From Sphingobacterium sp. UBA7855 (GTDB taxonomy: Bacteria > Bacteroidota > Bacteroidia > Sphingobacteriales > Sphingobacteriaceae), in NCBI GenBank assembly GCA_002500745.1, contig DLST01000017.1, positions 262,282-274,231 of the forward strand: a stretch of 11,950 bases of DNA. The letters are read 5' to 3'. Below are positions 7,724 to 11,950 of this stretch, piece after piece; position 1 is the first letter of the stretch; every line of letters starts with the position of its first letter. The translations under genes were made by a program, and so were the position numbers. The notes beneath the pieces were generated by a model. The model made no database searches, was not told the DNA's origin, and saw only the letters and a list, made by a program, of their open reading frames with translations.

Positions 7724-8233
7724 TTATTTTAATAGTTTTTCAAAAGCTTTACGTGACGCACCTCTAAAATGCACCTCACCACAATATTGGTATCCCAATT
7801 TTTGAAACACGTGCAACATACCGCCATTATCAAAATTAGTATCTACCTTGATACTATAAACCGAATGATCAATTGCAATCTCCTCAACCCCCAGCATAAT
7901 AGCCGTTCCCAGACCCTTTATATGGGGATCCTGCGCCGAGGCAAGTCTGTGTATACCGACATAGGGACCATTGCTCAACCATTCCCCTTCGATATCATCA
8001 TAAGCAGGCTCCACATCAAAAATTATTGCAACATAACCTACAATCCTATGCGCTACTTCAACGACATGGCCATATCCTTTATCAATATCCGATTGTACGA
8101 CATCCTCATTCGGATACCCATCTTGCCATTGCCTGCTGCCTTGTTCCTTCCTCAAGGCAATCGCCTGCTGTATGATCTCCCAAATTCGTTCTTTATCAGC
8201 TAATGTCGCTTTACGTATCTCAAACGTGTTCAT
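7724..8233 (-). CDS. GNAT-family N-acetyltransferase
   Basis: With the ATG at 8233 the protein has 169 residues. It starts directly in the first GNAT strand (EIRKATLADKERIWEII, 5-21), as most family members do. The central strands run through VEVAHRIVGYVAIIFDVEP (58-76). Motif A, the acetyl-CoA pyrophosphate loop, is VGIHRLASAQDPHIKGLGTA (92-111), followed by the KVDTNFDNGGMLHVFQKLGY segment (129-148) of motif B. The canonical Q/R-x-x-G-x-G/A reads HIKGLG here, with His in the first position. The acceptor substrate is unknown. An upstream in-frame ATG at 8308 would add 25 residues (MDCRTFDI onward) that do not resemble the family. It also lies upstream of the candidate promoter at 8255-8283. 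The purine-rich AAGAGA just before the ATG at 8233 supports the shorter start. The gene is monocistronic, ending at the shared terminator with tyrS. Confidence 0.88.
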   Translation of the reverse strand: MNTFEIRKATLADKERIWEIIQQAIALRKEQGSRQWQDGYPNEDVVQSDIDKGYGHVVEVAHRIVGYVAIIFDVEPAYDDIEGEWLSNGPYVGIHRLASAQDPHIKGLGTAIMLGVEEIAIDHSVYSIKVDTNFDNGGMLHVFQKLGYQYCGEVHFRGASRKAFEKLLK

Positions 8234-8254
8234 GCTATCTCTTGTATTTTTTCG

Positions 8255-8283
8255 TAAAACTACATATTTTACTGCAACTCCAA
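8255..8283 (-). promoter_or_regulatory. Candidate promoter of the acetyltransferase gene
   Basis: On the minus strand TTG (8283-8281) is followed after 18 bases by TAGTTTTA (8262-8255), one mismatch from TAnnTTTG. Transcription would begin near 8249, about 16 bases before the ATG at 8233. This excludes the upstream in-frame ATG at 8308. Confidence 0.4.
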
Positions 8284-8472
8284 GAATATCGAAAGTACGA
8301 CAATCCATTACAGCTATTCACCATTCTTTTATCCGACCCATTTGCAGGGCATAGTATTTGCTAGTCCTTATACCTATCACGCTTTTTAGCGACATCTAAA
8401 TTTATTCATGCATAAAAAACGACAAACTTAAAATAATAGATCATAGGAATCCTTAAATACTATCAAAATAAC

Positions 8473-8480
8473 TAAGTTTG
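8473..8480 (+). promoter_or_regulatory. Putative -7 box of the ftsK promoter (TAAGTTTG)
   Basis: TAAGTTTG matches TAnnTTTG. The expected transcript start near 8486 would leave about 20 bases before the ATG at 8507, but fewer than ten before the in-frame GTG at 8495. This favours the ATG. No clear -33 element is seen; CCTT at 8451-8454 is the only partial match. Confidence 0.5.
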
Positions 8481-8506
8481 TAAGCAGTATAATTGTGAGC
8501 TTTTCA

Positions 8507-11242
8507 ATGTCAAACAAAGGAAATACATTTAGGCAGACAGGAAATTCAGTTTCCGGCAAACGTGCCTCTCAAAAGGAATCGACAACATTAAAAAAAGAAA
8601 AAAGTCTAAAAAACACTGTGCCAACAGATTATTCTGATGCACAGCAAAAAGCGGTCAAGATATTAGGAATTTTATTGATCTTGCTTTCATTGGCTTTTGC
8701 CACAGCTTTCGTTTCGTATCTATTTACCTGGGAAGACGATCAAAGTTATATCGCTAAAACCAATGGCGGCTGGTCTACATTATTCCGGTCTGTAGAAGAG
8801 ATTAATGACGAAGCGGTGGATCTACCTGTTGTCGATAATAAATTAGGGAAATTTGGGGCATTGCTTGCCAACCAGTTCATGTACGAATGGTTTGGCGTCG
8901 CATCGTTTCTTTTTATCCCAGTAATCTTTATTTTAGGTTATCGCTTGTTGTTTAAAAAATCTTTGCTACCATTGTACCGTACTGTGGTCTATTCCTTTAT
9001 TGCCATCGTTTTTATTTCCGTAACACTGGGCTTCTTACATGGATTTATGGCCGACACTCCGCATATGCTCGAGGGTAAATTTGGCTTTTGGACCAATAAA
9101 TTATTGGAAGCACAAGTTGGCATTGTCGGCGTTGGCTGTATATTAGCTTTTGCATACCTCACCACATTAATCTTATTATACAACCTAGATTTCAAATTTG
9201 TTCTTTTCAGCAACAGAAAATCCAGTTCGTTTTCGGGAGATATAGATCAGGAGGACGAAGATGAATACGCTACACAAAACCTAAGGAACAAAATTCATAT
9301 CGAAGATGATTCCATCCAATCTGTACGGGAATCCATCCAACGGCCGACATCCATCAACGAGCGTTTTCAATCTGCCCGCGAAAAGGAAGTACAAGAAGAG
9401 CGTCAACGCCCTGCATTTACCCATCAACCAATACCTGATGTACAGATTGATCCAAAAGATAAAGTGGTACTATCATTTGATGATAGTCCGATGGATCGAA
9501 CAGAGCATACACCATCTATCAGTTTTACAATTGACCAGCCGAATGAAGAATTCGAAGACGCGGAGGTACCGCTAATACGTGAATACCAACCGCCAGCTGT
9601 AGCGACTCCGTCGCAAAAAGAACCTGAAACATCACTCGAAATCGAAGCAGTGCCAGGTCTGGTTGTCGAAGATATCAAAGAAGAAAAAGAAATTACCGCC
9701 AGCGACCTTGTGGCGCAATTCGGACAATATGATCCAAAATTGGATCTTTCGGGTTATCAACACCCAACTTTGGATTTATTGAGAGACTATGGTGGGGGTA
9801 AAATAACAATCAATCAACACGAACTCGAAGCAAACAAAAACAAGATTGTTGATACCCTGAGAAACTATAGCATTGAGATCGAAAGCATTAAAGCAACCAT
9901 CGGACCAACGGTAACTTTGTATGAAATTATACCAAAACCAGGGGTAAGGATTTCAAAAATCAAGAATCTAGAAGATGACATTGCTTTAAGTCTTGCTGCT
10001 TTAGGCATCCGTATTATTGCGCCTATGCCCGGAAAAGGAACTATCGGTATTGAAGTACCAAACTCCAATCCGGAGATGGTATCCATGCGATCGGTACTCG
10101 CTACAGAGAAGTTTCAAAAAACAGAAATGGATCTGCCTATTGCGTTAGGTAAAACAATCTCCAATGAAGTGTATATTGCAGATTTAGCGAAAATGCCCCA
10201 CCTCTTGGTTGCAGGTGCTACCGGCCAAGGTAAATCAGTCGGTATTAATGCCATTCTGACCTCTTTGCTGTACAAAAAACATCCGGCTGAGCTCAAATTC
10301 GTACTCGTTGACCCTAAAAAAGTGGAACTCTCTTTATTCAAAAAAGTTGAACGGCACTTCCTTGCGAAATTACCTGATGACGGAGACGCCATCATTACCG
10401 ATACTAAAAAAGTAATTAACACACTAAATAGCTTGTGTATAGAGATGGATCAGCGTTATGATTTGTTAAAAAATGCTCAGGTACGTAATTTAAAGGAATA
10501 TAATTCAAAATTTATCAATCGCCGATTAAACCCTGAAGAGGGTCATCGATTCTTACCTTATATCGTTCTTATTGTTGATGAGTTTGCCGACTTGATGATG
10601 ACAGCAGGAAAAGAGGTAGAAACACCAATTGCGCGCTTGGCCCAATTAGCCCGTGCAGTGGGCATTCACCTGGTCATAGCGACCCAGCGACCATCTGTTA
10701 ATATCATTACCGGTACAATTAAGGCCAACTTCCCTGCTCGTCTTGCATTCCGTGTTTTATCAAAAGTCGATTCACGGACTATTCTAGATACAGGCGGGGC
10801 TGATCAGTTGATCGGTCGAGGTGATATGCTGCTGGCTACGGGAAGTGATCTGATACGTATTCAATGTGCATTTGTCGATACACCTGAAGTTGAACAGATT
10901 TCCGACTACATCGGTGCACAACGAGGCTATCCTTCGGCATTTATGCTTCCAGAATACGTAGATGAAAACGGTGATGGTTCTGGTAGTACAGATTTCGACC
11001 CCAAAGACCGCGATCAATTGTTCGAAGAAGCTGCCCGATTGATTGTCATGCATCAGCAAGGCTCAACTTCATTAATCCAACGTAAATTAAAATTGGGTTA
11101 TAACAGAGCAGGACGAATCATCGATCAATTGGAAGCTGCAGGAATTGTAGGTCCATTTGAAGGTAGTAAAGCACGCGAAGTGCTCTATCCAGATGAGTAT
11201 TCATTAGAACAATTTTTGGAGACGTTAAAAAAGGACAACTAA
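8507..11242 (+). CDS. ftsK: DNA translocase FtsK
   Basis: This is a 911-residue septal DNA pump that moves chromosome ends and aids dimer resolution during division. After a basic N-terminus come four membrane helices (about 50-73, 129-149, 157-180, 204-227). A charged, acidic linker (about 231-395) follows, much shorter than the linker of E. coli FtsK. The motor has an alpha domain (about 400-510) and a RecA-like beta domain with Walker A GATGQGKS (570-577) and Walker B VLIVDEFADL (687-696). The C-terminal winged-helix gamma domain (about 833-896), with GYNRAGRIIDQLEAAGIVG, would read orienting DNA sequences. I chose the ATG at 8507 over an in-frame GTG at 8495, which would add only four residues, because of the promoter spacing and the ATG preference. 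Neither has a Shine-Dalgarno sequence. lolA follows after one base, so the two are co-transcribed. Confidence 0.96.
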   Translation: MSNKGNTFRQTGNSVSGKRASQKESTTLKKEKSLKNTVPTDYSDAQQKAVKILGILLILLSLAFATAFVSYLFTWEDDQSYIAKTNGGWSTLFRSVEEINDEAVDLPVVDNKLGKFGALLANQFMYEWFGVASFLFIPVIFILGYRLLFKKSLLPLYRTVVYSFIAIVFISVTLGFLHGFMADTPHMLEGKFGFWTNKLLEAQVGIVGVGCILAFAYLTTLILLYNLDFKFVLFSNRKSSSFSGDIDQEDEDEYATQNLRNKIHIEDDSIQSVRESIQRPTSINERFQSAREKEVQEERQRPAFTHQPIPDVQIDPKDKVVLSFDDSPMDRTEHTPSISFTIDQPNEEFEDAEVPLIREYQPPAVATPSQKEPETSLEIEAVPGLVVEDIKEEKEITASDLVAQFGQYDPKLDLSGYQHPTLDLLRDYGGGKITINQHELEANKNKIVDTLRNYSIEIESIKATIGPTVTLYEIIPKPGVRISKIKNLEDDIALSLAALGIRIIAPMPGKGTIGIEVPNSNPEMVSMRSVLATEKFQKTEMDLPIALGKTISNEVYIADLAKMPHLLVAGATGQGKSVGINAILTSLLYKKHPAELKFVLVDPKKVELSLFKKVERHFLAKLPDDGDAIITDTKKVINTLNSLCIEMDQRYDLLKNAQVRNLKEYNSKFINRRLNPEEGHRFLPYIVLIVDEFADLMMTAGKEVETPIARLAQLARAVGIHLVIATQRPSVNIITGTIKANFPARLAFRVLSKVDSRTILDTGGADQLIGRGDMLLATGSDLIRIQCAFVDTPEVEQISDYIGAQRGYPSAFMLPEYVDENGDGSGSTDFDPKDRDQLFEEAARLIVMHQQGSTSLIQRKLKLGYNRAGRIIDQLEAAGIVGPFEGSKAREVLYPDEYSLEQFLETLKKDN

Positions 11243-11243
11243 A

Positions 11244-11897
11244 ATGAAAAAGCAATTATGGTTTATTGTAGGGCTGCTATTAATGATATACAGTCAAAAC
11301 AGTTATGCACAAAATGATGCGGCTGCTAAGGCGCTATTGACAAAAGTGAGCCAAAAGTACAATACATACAAAACAATACAGGCCAACTTCTCATTGCTTA
11401 TTAAACAAGCGAACGGAGGATCACATACAGATGCTGGAACCCTATACCTGGACAAGGCTAACAACAAATATCAGGTGAACACCAAAAATCAAGTATTGAT
11501 ATCAGACGCCAAAACACAGTGGAATATCATGAAAGCTGAAAAAGAAGTTGAAATTTCAGAAGCCAGCAATTCGACCAATGAGATCAACGCAACAAATATC
11601 TTTAGCTTCTATACGACTGGTTTTAAGTATACATTGACCAATGCCGAAAAGGTCAATGGACTTACATTGAATGTCGTGAATTTAACGCCAGTGGATAGCA
11701 AAAAAAACTATTCAAAGATAAAGCTGCGCATCAATAAAGCAACAAATTTGATCTACGATACCACTATATTTGATAAAAGTGGAAACCGCTATACCTATAC
11801 ATTAGCATCACAACAGGGCAATAAGGCACTTTCAGATAATCTATTCGTATTTAACAAGAATGACTACAAAGGATTCGATATAGTCGATTTAAGATAA
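11244..11897 (+). CDS. lolA: Outer-membrane lipoprotein carrier protein LolA
   Basis: This 217-residue periplasmic chaperone is expected to collect lipoproteins from the LolCDE exporter and carry them to the outer membrane. Residues 1-22 are a Sec signal peptide with cleavage probably after SYA (20-22). The mature part is rich in beta strands: QANFSLLIKQ (46-55), GTLYLDKANNKYQV (65-78), and VLISDAKTQWNIM (84-96), which lines up with the E. coli ILVSDGKTLWFYN strand. A second half about 125-215 completes the half-barrel. It begins one base after the ftsK stop codon, repeating the ftsK-lolA order of E. coli. LolB, the usual receptor in gammaproteobacteria, is not generally recognised in this phylum, so how cargo is handed over is open. 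No terminator is visible in the remaining 53 bases, so the operon may continue beyond the window. Confidence 0.9.
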   Translation: MKKQLWFIVGLLLMIYSQNSYAQNDAAAKALLTKVSQKYNTYKTIQANFSLLIKQANGGSHTDAGTLYLDKANNKYQVNTKNQVLISDAKTQWNIMKAEKEVEISEASNSTNEINATNIFSFYTTGFKYTLTNAEKVNGLTLNVVNLTPVDSKKNYSKIKLRINKATNLIYDTTIFDKSGNRYTYTLASQQGNKALSDNLFVFNKNDYKGFDIVDLR

Positions 11898-11950
11898 AAA
11901 TGCTTCGACCATATACGACTTAAAAAACACAGTGCAATAGAAAAGGCTTT

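Larger units (their letters stand above)
8234..8506. other. Divergent intergenic region between the acetyltransferase gene and ftsK
   Basis: These 273 bases hold candidate promoters for both flanking genes, at 8255-8283 (minus) and 8473-8480 (plus). A small CGCT-TTTT-AGCG hairpin lies at 8380-8391 but has no T-run and only four base pairs, so it is not a convincing terminator. I see no RNA gene or supported small coding sequence. Confidence 0.55.

Noticed and set aside
8380..8391. Small hairpin between the acetyltransferase gene and ftsK as a terminator
   Set aside because: Only four base pairs with no T-run on either side, and no gene on either strand ends there.
8495..8506. GTG at 8495 as the start of ftsK
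   Set aside because: It adds only four residues and would leave under ten bases of leader after the predicted transcript start; the ATG at 8507 is more likely, though not proven.
1..11950. Defence system, prophage, transposon, CRISPR array or other accessory island
   Set aside because: All nine genes belong to recognisable families of core or ordinary character, with even composition; no transposase, integrase, nuclease or repeat array was seen on either strand.

Overview
This window looks like ordinary chromosomal DNA from a member of the Bacteroidota, most likely a Sphingobacterium-type organism (family Sphingobacteriaceae). The signs are a small secreted protein ending in a type IX secretion sorting domain, start codons with almost no Shine-Dalgarno sequences, several upstream boxes matching the Bacteroidota -7 consensus TAnnTTTG, moderately low G+C, and proteins of Bacteroidota character. 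The lineage call is inference from these features, not from a database match.

Layout. (1) 50-484, minus: a very small secreted protein with a C-terminal sorting domain. It diverges, across 259 bases holding both promoters, from (2) kup at 744-2690, a potassium/proton symporter closed by a strong terminator. (3) rlmF at 2768-3679, a 23S rRNA adenine methyltransferase. It converges on (4) an amino acid permease at 3753-5447, minus, with a terminator between them that works in both directions. (5) An AcpH-like acyl carrier protein phosphodiesterase at 5527-6210, minus, lies upstream of the permease and diverges from (6) tyrS at 6314-7597. A perfect bidirectional terminator separates tyrS from (7) a GNAT acetyltransferase at 7724-8233, minus. 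(8) ftsK at 8507-11242 and (9) lolA at 11244-11897 follow, one base apart, forming an operon.

How the genes fit together. The content is housekeeping: ion and amino acid uptake (kup, permease), translation (tyrS, rlmF), carrier-protein turnover (acpH-like), chromosome segregation at division (ftsK), and lipoprotein traffic to the outer membrane (lolA). The gene pairs are mostly independent transcription units; only ftsK-lolA is clearly coupled.

I found no mobile element, CRISPR array, tRNA, rRNA, riboswitch, toxin-antitoxin pair or defence system, and no frameshifted gene. No stretch without a gene exceeds 300 bases. I do not see a previously undescribed system here. The points most worth a second look are the near-cargo-less secretion substrate, an 11-residue tandem duplication in an extended permease loop, and the uncharacterised AcpH homologue.
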